DNA of 64,000 nt from CAVWXT01 sp963759115 (GTDB lineage: Bacteria > Planctomycetota > Planctomycetia > Pirellulales > Thermoguttaceae), in NCBI GenBank assembly GCA_963759115.1, contig CAVWXT010000005.1, positions 1,674,001 to 1,738,000 on the forward strand, read 5' to 3'. How positions within the stretch are numbered: the first letter of the stretch is position 1; each line of letters opens with the position of its first letter. A program made the translations under genes and the position numbers. The notes beneath the pieces are model-generated. The model saw nothing but the letters and a program-made list of their open reading frames with translations. It had not been told where the DNA came from and searched no databases. Positions 35,613-44,928 of the stretch are shown here, piece by piece.

Positions 35613-36808
35613 TGCCTGATGATTTGCCGCAGCAGGAGGACGGCCGGAATGAAGAGGACCACGTCGGCCATCCAGAAGAAGACCGGCCACACCCGGCCGC
35701 TGGTCGCCAGGTGTTCGCTGAGCATCAACAGCGGATAATACACGACCAGGATCGGCAGAAAGCAGGAGAAGAAGTTCGTCAGCACGTCGGCATGGCGCCG
35801 GAGCATGGCCACCGGCGTGCCGATCATGGCGAAGCACAGGCACGTGAACCCGTTCGCCCAGCGGCGATAGGGTTCGGCCCTCAAGCGGAAGATTCTTTCG
35901 CGGAGATCGTCGATTTCGCGGGTCTTGGCGGTGATCTTTGCGGCGTCTTCGGGCAATTCGGGCACGTCGAGCACCTTCTTCGCGTCTCGCAGCCCTTCCA
36001 ACTGCCGCAAGGCCGATTCGCCCTCCGCCACTTTGACCTGAAGCTCGGCGATCGAATCGGGGATCTCGCGCATCGCCACCCAGTCGCGGTGCGTTCGGTC
36101 CGGGGGCGGCACATTGATCGGAATGGAATATTTGGCTTCCTTGGGGTCCGCGAAATGCACTCCCTCGACTTCCAGGTCGCTGTCGGTGTAAATGATTTTC
36201 AGCACGGGAGGCGATTGCGTCCAGTCGGTCTTGAGTTCCGCCTCGGCCGCATGGAGCGTGGCTTTGGGCTGACCCGATGGCCCATTGATGATGATCCTCG
36301 GTTCGATCAGTTTCCGGCCGTCGACGCGTTTGACGGTGATGGAGAACTGCTCGCACTTGTAGCTATGACTATTTTTCTGCAACATGCTGTAGGCGATCTC
36401 CTCGATCGACTCGCAGCCGATTCTCGCCACGCTGGGTCTGCACCACGTGGCGGCAATCTCGTACATCCAAACCGTGCCCAGGCTGAGAAACGCGGCCAGC
36501 ACCAAGCGCCGGCCAGACGACGGCCATGGGGCTGATGCCCAGCGATTTCAGCGCCACGACCTCGTTCGCCCCGGTCATCCGCCCAAAAACGCTGCTGACC
36601 GCAAAGAGCATGGCCACGGGAATGGTGATGCCCAACATCTCCGGCAGCATGAAGGGCATGAGCCGCAGCATCACCAGGCGGTGGCGCCCCTTTGCTGAGC
36701 CCCTCCTTCACGCCCATGCCGAGGGTGACAATCAGCGTCAGAACCAGCCACCGCCGCCAGAAAGAACTTCAGCACCTCCCAGACCACGTACCGCGTCAGG
36801 ATATACAT
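35609..36808 (-). pseudogene. LptF/LptG-family permease, frame broken at several places
   Basis: The pieces form one YjgP/YjgQ-type permease that would export lipopolysaccharide with LptB. They are MYILTRYVVWEVLKFFLAA (start 36808), then MGVKEGLSKGAPP, VMLRLMPFMLPEMLGITIP and SSVFGRMTGANEVVALKSLG, then from 36505 VLAAFLSLGTVWMYEIAATW to the end. The C-terminal part has the membrane helices GFTCLCFAMIGTPVAML and VLFIPAVLLLRQI. Breaks lie near 36750, 36690 and 36510; at the last a T is extra in GCGCTTGGTGCTGG. Because the protein reads well across all frames, sequence error is as likely as decay. Confidence 0.7.
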
Positions 36809-37047
36809 GGGCTGAATTGTGGGGACGTGAACGAGGCGGGTCAAGCTCAGTTGGCCGTGGTGACGGCGGATTCCTGGCCATCTTGCCCAGCCTCTCGGGG
36901 CCATTGACCTTGATCCATTTTCGTGGAACGAGTATCTTTTTCGTCCGTGGTCGCCCGATGGTCGCCGTGACGACGGCCGCCAGATGACTCGCGCCTCCGG
37001 GTGGGCGAGCCTGCGGGCCAAACGATGCGCCGAATGTCGGTGAACGC

Positions 37048-38328
37048 ATGGATGCGTATTGGCTCACGGTCTATCTGATTCTGGCGGGGCTGGTGATCGT
37101 CGAGTCGCTGCTGCTGGCGCTGCAGACGTGGGAGCACCGCCGCTACGTGCGGAGTTGCATGCGCGAGCTCGATCGCGGCACCAGCCGACCGGCCGCGTGG
37201 CCCTGTTCGCGCCGTGCAAGGGCCTCGATCTCGACCTGGAGGCGAACCTCCGCGCGCTGCTGCGGCAGGACTACGACAATTATGAAGTGACGTTCATCGT
37301 CGAGAACACCGACGATCCGGCCTATCCGGCGATCCGCCGCGCCATGGCGGAACATCCCTGGGTGCCGGCGCGCGTGGTGGTGGCCGGCCGCGCCACCGAC
37401 AGCGGCCAGAAGGTCCACAATCTGCCGCGTGGCCACGCAGCACCTTTCGCCGCGGGTCAAGTACCTGGCGTTCGTCGATTCCGACGCCCGGCCCAGGCCC
37501 GAGTGGCTGCGGACTGCTCGTCTCGCGGTTGGACGAGCCGGGGCTGGGCGCGGTCACCGGCTACCGCTGGTTCACGCCCGGCCGGCCCACGGTGGCCAAC
37601 GCCTTGGTCTACAGCATGAACTGCGACGTGATCTCGCTTGTTGACCGCGCAGCAGCCACTACCTGATCTGGGGCGGCTCGTGGGCGATCCGCCGCGACGT
37701 GTTCGACGCCATCGGCCTGCGCGACGCCTGGAAGGGAACGCTCAGCGACGACCTGGTGGCCAGCCGGCTGATGCGGCGGTCGCGGCTGGAGGTCCGCTTC
37801 GAGCCGGCCTGCGTGGTGGCCTCGCCGTTGGACGCATCGCTGGGCCAGGCCATGTCGTTCATCCGCCGCCAGTACCTCGATCGCGCGGCTCTACACCTTC
37901 GACTGGTGGCTCTTCTCCTTCGTGGCGGCCACGTTCTCCAACCTGATCTGGTTGGGCAATCTGGGCGTGTTGATCGTGGAGCCTGTTGACCGGCTCGCCG
38001 TCGCCGTGGATTCCCATCGCCGTCAGCGCCGTGCTGTACTGCGGTGACGGTCTACCGCGGCTCGCTGCGGCAGGACCTGGTGAAGACCTACTTCCCGCAT
38101 TGGGAGAAGGCCTCGCGCCGCATCCGGCGGTTCGACATTTGGGCCAACCCGCTGGTGGAATTGGCCCATTGGATCGGCGTGGCCAGCGCGGCGGTCGGCC
38201 GTCGCATTAACTGGCGCGGCATCCGCTACCACGTGCTCCCCGGCGGGCAGGTGAAGGAGATCATCCGCAACGACGGCCGCGCGGAAGAGTCGAGCGAAGA
38301 TCGCACGTTCTACCGCCAAGCGGGCTGA
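37048..38328 (+). pseudogene. Ceramide-glucosyltransferase-like GT (GT21/GT2), frame broken at many places
   Basis: A membrane glycosyltransferase is readable across at least five frame changes. It starts with the helix LTVYLILAGLVIVESLLLAL (37048). The catalytic part has ALFAPCKGLDLDLEANL, VTFIVENTDDPAYPAIRRAM, FVDSDARPRPEWL and GAVTGYRWFTPGRPT. The later part has SHYLIWGGSWAIRRD, TLSDDLVASRLM, LYTFDWWLFSFVAATF and a final hydrophilic tail ending at 38328. The FAPCKG/VDSDA/Y-R-W layout is nearest to GT21 ceramide glucosyltransferases and HpnI-like enzymes. Breaks include a lost G near 37650. Whether the gene is truly dead is unclear. Confidence 0.65.
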
Positions 38329-38334
38329 CCGCGA

Positions 38335-39510
38335 TCATGGCCCCAGCGTCTTCTCGTACACGCGGTAGGTCTTGTAGCGCCGGCCGCCGACGGCCTCGAT
38401 GGTGCGATTGACCAAGTCGTTGTCGTCGAGCGTCCAACCGAGTTCCGCCCCGGTATAACCGATGACATTCTTGCCGTATTCGAGCGTGCGCAGGATCAGC
38501 AACTCGGCCACGCCGCGACGGCGATACTCCTGGAGCACGTCGAGCACGGCCATCCGCGCGGTCTTGATGTGCCGCTTGCGACGGAGAAACTGCAACAGTC
38601 CCAAGGGCAGGCCGAAACGGGTCAATCGACCGTTCAGCGGACGGATCGCCTCGTTGATGTCGGGCAGGGTGATGGAAAACCCGACCGTTCGGCCGTCGAC
38701 CTCCGCCAACAACACTTGTTCCGCCATGGCCAATTGCTTGAGCCGCCTGGCCAGATACTGGAATTCGGCTTCCGTCAGCTTGGCAAATCCCCAAAGTTCC
38801 CCCATGGCCGCGTTGTAGACCGTCTGGCAGCGGGCCACGTCGCCAGCGAAATCGCGGGCGTTGAAGGGGCGGACCGTAATGCCGCCACGCCGGGCCAACC
38901 GCTCGGCCTTAGCCTTCCACTTGGACACCAAGTCCAGCCGATCGACGAACCACCACGCGTAGAGATCGCGCGCCTTCCGCAGGCCCCACGACTCTAACAG
39001 ATCGGCGTAGTAGCGGCGGTGATGGTTCATCATGATCCGCGGCGGCGTGTCGAAGCCCTCCACCAACAAACCGCAGGGGTAATTCATGGAGTAGTCGATC
39101 GGGCCCCGGATGCTCGATCGGCCGCGGGCACGAATCCAGCCGGCGGCGGCGTCCAACAGGGCATGGGCCGCCGTGGGATCGTTGACGCACTCGAACATGC
39201 CGAAACAGCCCAGGTTCTCGCCTCGCTGCTGGTTGCAGGGCGGATCATCGCTCACGAGGATTCGGCCCAGGGTCTCGTCGCCGCGGACCGCAATGTACTG
39301 CGTGGCGTCGCCGTGCTGGTAGAAAGGATGCTTGCGGCGATCGAGGAACTCCTTGACGTCCGTCATCAACGGCGGGACCCAGTGGGGATCCTCCGCGTAG
39401 ATTCTCCACGGCAGGCGGATGAACCGATCGAGATCGCTCCGGCTGCGGACTTCGCGGACTTCCAGCGGGCGGGACGAAACGGGACAAACGGAAGGCGGAG
39501 CCGCGTCCAC
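38335..39510 (-). CDS. GNAT-type acyltransferase-like protein, paralogue 1
   Basis: A 391-residue protein with a distinctive YghO-like GNAT pattern: FIRLPWRIYAEDPHWVPPL, HGDATQYIAVRGDE, SIRGPIDYSMNYPCGLLVEGF, MMNHHRRYYADLLESWG, and the acyl-CoA fold end RRRGVAELLILRTLEYGKN. Proteins of this type include the bacterial ceramide synthase group of N-acyltransferases, often misnamed as dATP pyrophosphohydrolases. Function here is an inference. It follows its paralogue by one base in the same direction. GTG start at 39510. Confidence 0.6.
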   Translation of the reverse strand: MDAAPPSVCPVSSRPLEVREVRSRSDLDRFIRLPWRIYAEDPHWVPPLMTDVKEFLDRRKHPFYQHGDATQYIAVRGDETLGRILVSDDPPCNQQRGENLGCFGMFECVNDPTAAHALLDAAAGWIRARGRSSIRGPIDYSMNYPCGLLVEGFDTPPRIMMNHHRRYYADLLESWGLRKARDLYAWWFVDRLDLVSKWKAKAERLARRGGITVRPFNARDFAGDVARCQTVYNAAMGELWGFAKLTEAEFQYLARRLKQLAMAEQVLLAEVDGRTVGFSITLPDINEAIRPLNGRLTRFGLPLGLLQFLRRKRHIKTARMAVLDVLQEYRRRGVAELLILRTLEYGKNVIGYTGAELGWTLDDNDLVNRTIEAVGGRRYKTYRVYEKTLGP

Positions 39511-39511
39511 C

Positions 39512-40699
39512 CTACCCTCTGCCCTGACTTCTGAGCCCTGACCTCCGGCCGCTGCCCCCTGTCCCCTGACCTTCGGGCTCTTCCCAGTCGTAGACCCGAT
39601 AGGTCTTGGTGATTTTTGCCCCGCCCTTCTTGAGGCTGCCGTACGAGAGCGAATTGGATTCGAGGACCCAGGAGAATTCGGCCTCTTGGAGGCCCCATTC
39701 GATGGCCTTGGGCACCAGGCCGTGCATCAGCACCAGGCCGACGCCCATTCGCTGATACTCGGGCAGCACGTTGGTGCTGATCAGGCGGATGCGCTTGATC
39801 GCCCGCCGGTTCCGCAACAGGTGCAGGAAACCGAAGGGGAACAGCCGGCCGTCGATCTCCTTGATGCGCGGGTTGTAGTCGGGCAGGCCGAAGGAGGCGC
39901 CGACGGCCCGCCCGTCAATCTCCGCGACGATGGCCATTTCGGGCACGATGATGTACTTCAGCCCGTTGGCCATGTGGCGCAGCTCGTCCGGCGACATCGG
40001 CACGAACCCCCACGTGTTCGCCAGCGAACGGTTGTAGATCGACAGGAACATCTCCACGTCTTCCTGGAACCGCGACGTATCCAACGACCGCAGCTTGACG
40101 TTGTATCGCTCGATGATCTGCTCGGCGATCGGCGCGAGTTTCTGGCCGATCTTCGGCAGCATGTCGATGTGGCCCCAGAAGGCGTACAGATCCTGGGTCT
40201 TGCGGAAGCCGTAGTTCTCGATCAACCGCGCGTAATACGGCGGGTTGTAGGTCATCATGAACGTCGGCGGCGAATCGAATCCATCGATCAGCAGGCCCAA
40301 CTCGTAGTTCAACGAGGGGTTGGTCGGGCCGCGCAGACGGTGGATGTCCTGGTCGGCGAACCACCGGCGCACGGCGTCGAACAGGCCGTTGGCCGCCTCT
40401 TGGTCGTCGATGCAGTCGAAGAAGCCGAAGAAACCGCGGCGATCGTTGTGCTGGACGATGTGTCCCTGGTTCAAGATCGCGGCGATCCGACCGCAGACCT
40501 CCGAGCCCCGGCAGGCCAGGAACGTCTGCGCCGAGTTCCGCGCGTAGAAGGGATGCGGTTTGTAGCCGACCAACTCCTTCTGGTCGCCGCGCAGCGGCGG
40601 AATCCAGTTCGGATCGCCCCGGTACAACGTCCACGGAAATTGGAGAAACTGCTTCTTTTGCCGGGCAGTGGCCACGCGCTGAATGACGAGATTGGACAT
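39512..40699 (-). CDS. GNAT-type acyltransferase-like protein, paralogue 2
   Basis: A 395-residue relative of the downstream gene, sharing FLQFPWTLYRGDPNWIPPL, RLRGPTNPSLNYELGLLIDG, FMMTYNPPYYARLIENYGF and the end VLPEYQRMGVGLVLMHGLVP. The start at 40699 (MSNLVIQRV) follows AGGAAG-like sequence; the longer frame to 40840 runs through intergenic repeats. The last ~20 residues (GQGTGGSGRRSGLRSQG) are encoded by word-like repeat sequence (CCCTGAC, CCCCTGTCCCCTGAC at about 39520-39570), so the C-terminus looks recently extended. Probable lipid N- or O-acyltransferase. Confidence 0.6.
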   Translation of the reverse strand: MSNLVIQRVATARQKKQFLQFPWTLYRGDPNWIPPLRGDQKELVGYKPHPFYARNSAQTFLACRGSEVCGRIAAILNQGHIVQHNDRRGFFGFFDCIDDQEAANGLFDAVRRWFADQDIHRLRGPTNPSLNYELGLLIDGFDSPPTFMMTYNPPYYARLIENYGFRKTQDLYAFWGHIDMLPKIGQKLAPIAEQIIERYNVKLRSLDTSRFQEDVEMFLSIYNRSLANTWGFVPMSPDELRHMANGLKYIIVPEMAIVAEIDGRAVGASFGLPDYNPRIKEIDGRLFPFGFLHLLRNRRAIKRIRLISTNVLPEYQRMGVGLVLMHGLVPKAIEWGLQEAEFSWVLESNSLSYGSLKKGGAKITKTYRVYDWEEPEGQGTGGSGRRSGLRSQGRG

Positions 40700-40768
40700 G
40701 AAGGAAGATTCTAGCGGCAGGCAGTTGGAGCGGTCAAGGCAGAGCCCGCGCCGGAACCATGCCGGATG

Positions 40769-40860
40769 GCGAATGTTGGATGTTGGATGGTGGATGGCTA
40801 AGACCCAGTTGACTGAACAAATCGGAAATCCACCATCCAAAATCCACTATCCGCCATCCT
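40769..40860. repeat. Word-like repeat block (GGATGTTGGATGG and CCACCATCC)
   Basis: ATGTTGGATGTTGGATGGTG and, further on, ATCCACCATCCAAAATCCAC are mutually near-complementary short-word repeats between the acyltransferase and ftsH genes. The same words occur inside rseP (about 45296-45335). Confidence 0.6.
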
Positions 40861-42909
40861 ACATGCCCTCGGCCATTTTCGCACCGATGCTCCCCGTCTC
40901 CCCGTCACCGGTTCGTCGCGCGGCCGCGTCGGCCGTGCCCGGCACGAGCACCGCGCTGGGCGAATTGGCTTCGATGATCTGCTTGAGTTCCTCGGTGTCG
41001 ATCACTTCCTTCTCGATCAACCGCTCGGCCAGCGCCTCGAGAGCCTTGCGACGGGTTTGGAGGATGTCGCGGACCCGCTTGAGAGACTCGTCGACGATGC
41101 GGGCGATTTCCTCGTCGATCTCCCGGCTGGTCTCTTCGCTGTGGGCCCGTTCGCGGGGAAAGTCGTCGCCTCCCGCCAGAAACGCCGCACGGCGGCTCTC
41201 GCGGAAGTTCACCTTGCCCATCCGGCTCATGCCGAAATCCATGACCATGCTGCGGGCGAACTCGGTGGCGCGTTCCAGGTCGTTCTGGGCGCCGGTGGAG
41301 ACGTCGCCGAAGACGATTTCCTCGGCCACCGTGCCCGCCAGGAGCACCTGGATGCGGCTTTCCAGCTCGCTTTGGGTCATCAGATAGCGATCGCCCTCGG
41401 GCCGCTGCATGGTGTAGCCCAGCGCAGCCAGCCCGCGAGGAATGATGGAGACCTTGTGGACCGGATCGGTGTTGGGCAGGCTGTACGCCACCAAGGCGTG
41501 GGCGCTTTCGTGGTAGGCCACGCGCTGCTTCTCTTCGGCGTGCATCACCCGCTGCTTCTTCTCCAGCCCCGCCGTGACGCGCTCCACGCCCTCGTTGAAC
41601 TCGTCCATCGTGACGGCCGGCTTGCTCTTGCGGGCGGCCAATAAGGCGGCCTCGTTGACGAGATTCGCCAGGTCGGCCCCCACAAAGCCGGACGTGATCC
41701 GCGCCACCGATTCCAGGTTGACCGACTCGTCGAGCTTCACTTTGGCCACGTGGACCTTGAGAATCTGCTCGCGCCCGCGCACGTCGGGCCGATCGACCAA
41801 CACGTGGCGGTCGAATCGCCCGGGCCGCAGCAGCGCCGGATCGAGCGTTTCCGGCCGGTTGGTGGCCGCCATCACGATCACGCCGCTGTTGGAGCTGAAG
41901 CCGTCCATCTCCACGAGCAACGCGTTGAGGGTTTGCTCGCGCTCGTCGTGGCCGCCGACGATGCTCGTGCCGCGGGTCTTGCCCAGGGCGTCCAACTCGT
42001 CGATGAACACGATGCAGGGCGACTTGGCCTGGGCCTGCTGGAACATGTCGCGCACCGCGCGGCGCCCACGCCCACGAACATCTCGACGAAGTCGGAGCCG
42101 GAAAGGCTGAAGAAGGGCACGCCCGCCTCGCCGGCAATCGCCTTGGCCAGCAGGGTCTTGCCCGTGCCCGGCGGCCCGACCAGCAGCACGCCCTTGGGAA
42201 TCCGCCCGCCGAGAACCTGGTACTTCTCGGGCGTGCGGAGGAAGTCGACCACCTCGCGGAGCTCATCGACGGCCTCGTCGATCCCGGCCACGTCGTTGAA
42301 AGTGATGCCGATGTCTTCCTGGGCGTAGAGCTTGCCGCGGCTGCGGCCAAAGGCCATCGCCGATCCCGCGCCCCCCAACTTCCGCATCATGATGAAAAAG
42401 ACCCCCAAGAGCAATGCCGTCAACAAAATCATCGGCATCAGGCTTCGCCAGGGGCTGGCGGCCTTTTCTCCATCGAGATTGGAGAAGCCTTGTTTCTTCG
42501 CCAGGCTGTACAACACATTGTTGTTGTTTTCCAGACCTCCACAGGGCGTGTGGAAAAGGACCTTCTCTTCCGTCTTGCCTGCCTCACCCTCCGGCGCGAT
42601 CACCTGTCGGGCCACCGTGCCGGTGATTTCGTGCGGCCCAAACGTCAGCTTGTCCAACTTGGAATAACGGACGACTTGCTCCTTGCCCGACGACGCGTCC
42701 TTGATTTCGATCTCCCCTTTCGGCCCCTTCTCGATCAACCTGTTCAGGTCCAGGTAACGCAATTCAACCTGGTTGCCGTTTTCCATCAAGCTGACCAGGA
42801 AAAGCGTGCCCACTCCCAGAGCGAGCAGGTACCAAATGACGTTTCCACCCAACGGGGGAACTTTTCGGTCGGGCAGAGGGCGTTTCGACTCGGGTTGATG
42901 ATCCGACAT
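40859..42909 (-). CDS. ftsH: ATP-dependent zinc metalloprotease FtsH (one apparent sequence error)
   Basis: A membrane AAA+ protease that degrades misfolded membrane proteins and regulators. The N-terminus has one membrane helix (VIWYLLALGVGTLFLVSL), a periplasmic domain and a second helix (MPMILLTALLLGVFFIMM). Walker A is VGPPGTGKTLLAKA (about residue 245), Walker B FIDELDALG, and the zinc motif HESAHALVAY (about 466), followed by HKVSIIPRG. The frame changes at 42053-42057, where GGTGCGC stands for an expected GGGTGCGC (GAARVRDMF). One missing base in a G run in such a gene is most simply a sequencing error. Full length about 683 residues, normal. Confidence 0.9.
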
Positions 42910-43101
42910 TTACGGGTTCCCTTGGGGCGATCGTTTCACCATAATTGTACCACGTTGGCGAATCCAGGGGGGACGGACCAAATTGCACCGATGGAGTAAA
43001 ACGACCCCCCCTCTTGTTTGCCGCTACGTCGAACGCGATAATCATTTTGGGAGAAGGCTGTTTCGCGGTTGTGGGCGGGATCTGGCTGCGGGGACTGCCA
43101 A

Positions 43102-43715
43102 ATGGCTACGCTGGTAATTGATCCACCCTTGGAACAGCGGCTGCGGGAAGAACGCCAGGCGCGGGCGCCGACCATCACGATGAGGTTTGGGACGGAGTCT
43201 ACGTCATGACGCCATTGCCCAACAACGAGCATCAGGAGATCGTCTCGCGGCTGATATTCGTGTTCGAGTCCGTAGTGGGTGTGCCGGGGCTCGGCCGAGT
43301 GACGCCGGGGGTGAATCTGGCGGAACCGACGGGCGACTGGGAACAGAATTACCGCTGTCCCGATGTGGCCGTGTTCCTCCGCGACACCGTGGCCGAGGAT
43401 TGTGGCACGTTCTGGCGCGGCGCGGCGGATTTCCTCGTCGAGATCGCTAGCCCCGGCGACCGCTCCCACGACAAGCTTGGTTTCTATGAAAAGATCGGCG
43501 TGCGGGAATTGCTCCTGGTCAACCGGGATCCGTGGGGACTGGAACTCTATCGCACCCGAGAACGTGAAATGACGCTCGTCGGCCGCTCCAACCTCGCCTC
43601 TGGTGAGACTTTAGCCAGCAATGTACTTCCATTGTCTTTTCAAGTCGTGTCGGCTGGGCCGCGACCGAAGATCAAAGTGACGCACTTGCCAACCGGACGG
43701 CAGTGGACAGTCTGA
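43102..43715 (+). CDS. Uma2-family (DUF820) putative nuclease, one frameshift
   Basis: Proteins of the Uma2 family have a restriction-endonuclease-like fold; their role is unknown, and they are abundant in planctomycetes and cyanobacteria. The start is MATLVIDPPLEQRLREER at 43102. A lost G in the GGG run near 43160 shifts the frame, and coding resumes with ADHHDEVWDGVYVMTPLPN. The core motifs are RCPDVAVFLRD, DFLVEIASPGDRSHDKLGFYEKIGV and ELLLVNRDPWGLELY, with the catalytic Asp, Glu and Lys. The break matches others in this window, so the gene may really be whole. Confidence 0.75.
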
Positions 43716-43730
43716 TGCATCAAACGCAAT

Positions 43731-43753
43731 TCGGCGACTGGAGTCGCCTCCGA
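43731..43753. repeat. Copy 2 of the TCGGCGACkGGrGTCGCCTC repeat
   Basis: Matches 8153-8175 at 21 of 23 bases and is itself an inverted repeat (GGCGACT and AGTCGCC). It lies just upstream of dxr. Confidence 0.65.
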
Positions 43754-43764
43754 TAACCCCCTTC

Positions 43765-44928
43765 ATGAGCAACTGCGCGACCAATGTGGCCGTACTCGGT
43801 TCGACCGGGAGCATCGGTCGCAGCACCCTGGAGGTGATCGCCGCTTCCGGGGGGATGCTGCGGGCGGTGGCCCTTTCTGCCCGCGGCAACACCGGCCTGC
43901 TGCTCCGCCAGGCTCAGGCCGTTCGGCCTCGCCGAATTGTGGCGGCCGACGCGGCGGCGGCGGCGCGACAAGACTGGTCTGAGTTGCCGGCGGACGTGGA
44001 ATTGCTCGTAGGCCCCGAAGCCGTGGCCCAACTGGCGACCGGCCCGGAAGTCGACGTCGTGGTCTCGGCTATCGTCGGCAGCGCTGGATTGCGGGGAACG
44101 TGGGCCGCCTTGGAGGCCGGCAAGACGGTGGCCTTGGCCAACAAGGAGAGTCTGGTGATGGGGGGGCCGCTGGTAACAGAGCTGGCCCGCCGCAAGAACG
44201 CCAAAATCCTTCCCGTCGACAGCGAACACAGTGCCGTGTTTCAGGCGTTGCAGGCGGGACGTCGCGACGAGGTTCGGCGGGTAATACTCACCGCCAGCGG
44301 GGGTCCATTCCGTACCTATACCACGGAGAAGCTGGCCGAAGTCACCGTCGCCGACGCACTGGCCCACCCCACTTGGGCCATGGGTCCGAAGATCACGGTC
44401 GATTCGGCCACGCTGATGAACAAGGCCCTGGAGATTATTGAGGCCCGGTGGCTCTTCGAGCTTTCGGCCGAACAGATTGCCGTGGTGATTCACCCGCAGT
44501 CGATCGTCCATTCGATGGTAGAATACAAAGACGGTTCGGTGATTGCCCAGCTTAGCCCGCCGGACATGAAGCTGCCGATCCAATATGCCTTGACGTGGCC
44601 GGAGCGGCGTGAGGGGGTGGCGGCAAAGCTGGATTGGAGCCGGGCGATGGAGTTGCGTTTCGAGCCGCCCGACTTCGAGCGGTTCGGCGCCTTGCGGTTG
44701 GGGTTGGAGGTGGCCGCGGCCGGCGGCACGGCCGGCGCGGTTCTCAACGGCGCCAACGAGGCCGCGGTGGCGGCGTTCCTCGCAGGACGGCTGCCGTTCC
44801 GCGACATCGTTCCCGCTTGCCGGAGCATACTGCAAAATCACAACTTTGACCCCGACCCGAGCTTGGAGCAGGTGCTCGAGGCCGACCGTTGGGCGCGCCA
44901 GGAGGTATTGCGTTGTTACAGCTCGTAA
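43765..44928 (+). CDS. dxr: 1-deoxy-D-xylulose 5-phosphate reductoisomerase
   Basis: Converts DXP to MEP, the committed step of the non-mevalonate isoprenoid pathway, with NADPH and Mg or Mn. This 387-residue protein shows the NADPH site VLGSTGSIGRSTLEVI, ALANKESLVMGG, the metal ligands in LPVDSEHSAVFQAL, the flexible loop and TASGGPFRT, and MGPKITVDSATLMNKALE with HPQSIVHSMVEY. Complete. The rseP coding region begins within its last 16 bases, so the two are translationally coupled, as is common in bacteria. Confidence 0.97.
   Translation: MSNCATNVAVLGSTGSIGRSTLEVIAASGGMLRAVALSARGNTGLLLRQAQAVRPRRIVAADAAAAARQDWSELPADVELLVGPEAVAQLATGPEVDVVVSAIVGSAGLRGTWAALEAGKTVALANKESLVMGGPLVTELARRKNAKILPVDSEHSAVFQALQAGRRDEVRRVILTASGGPFRTYTTEKLAEVTVADALAHPTWAMGPKITVDSATLMNKALEIIEARWLFELSAEQIAVVIHPQSIVHSMVEYKDGSVIAQLSPPDMKLPIQYALTWPERREGVAAKLDWSRAMELRFEPPDFERFGALRLGLEVAAAGGTAGAVLNGANEAAVAAFLAGRLPFRDIVPACRSILQNHNFDPDPSLEQVLEADRWARQEVLRCYSS

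Noticed and set aside
40859..42909. ftsH split into two genes
   Set aside because: The two frames join at one lost G within a G run and together give a normal-length FtsH.
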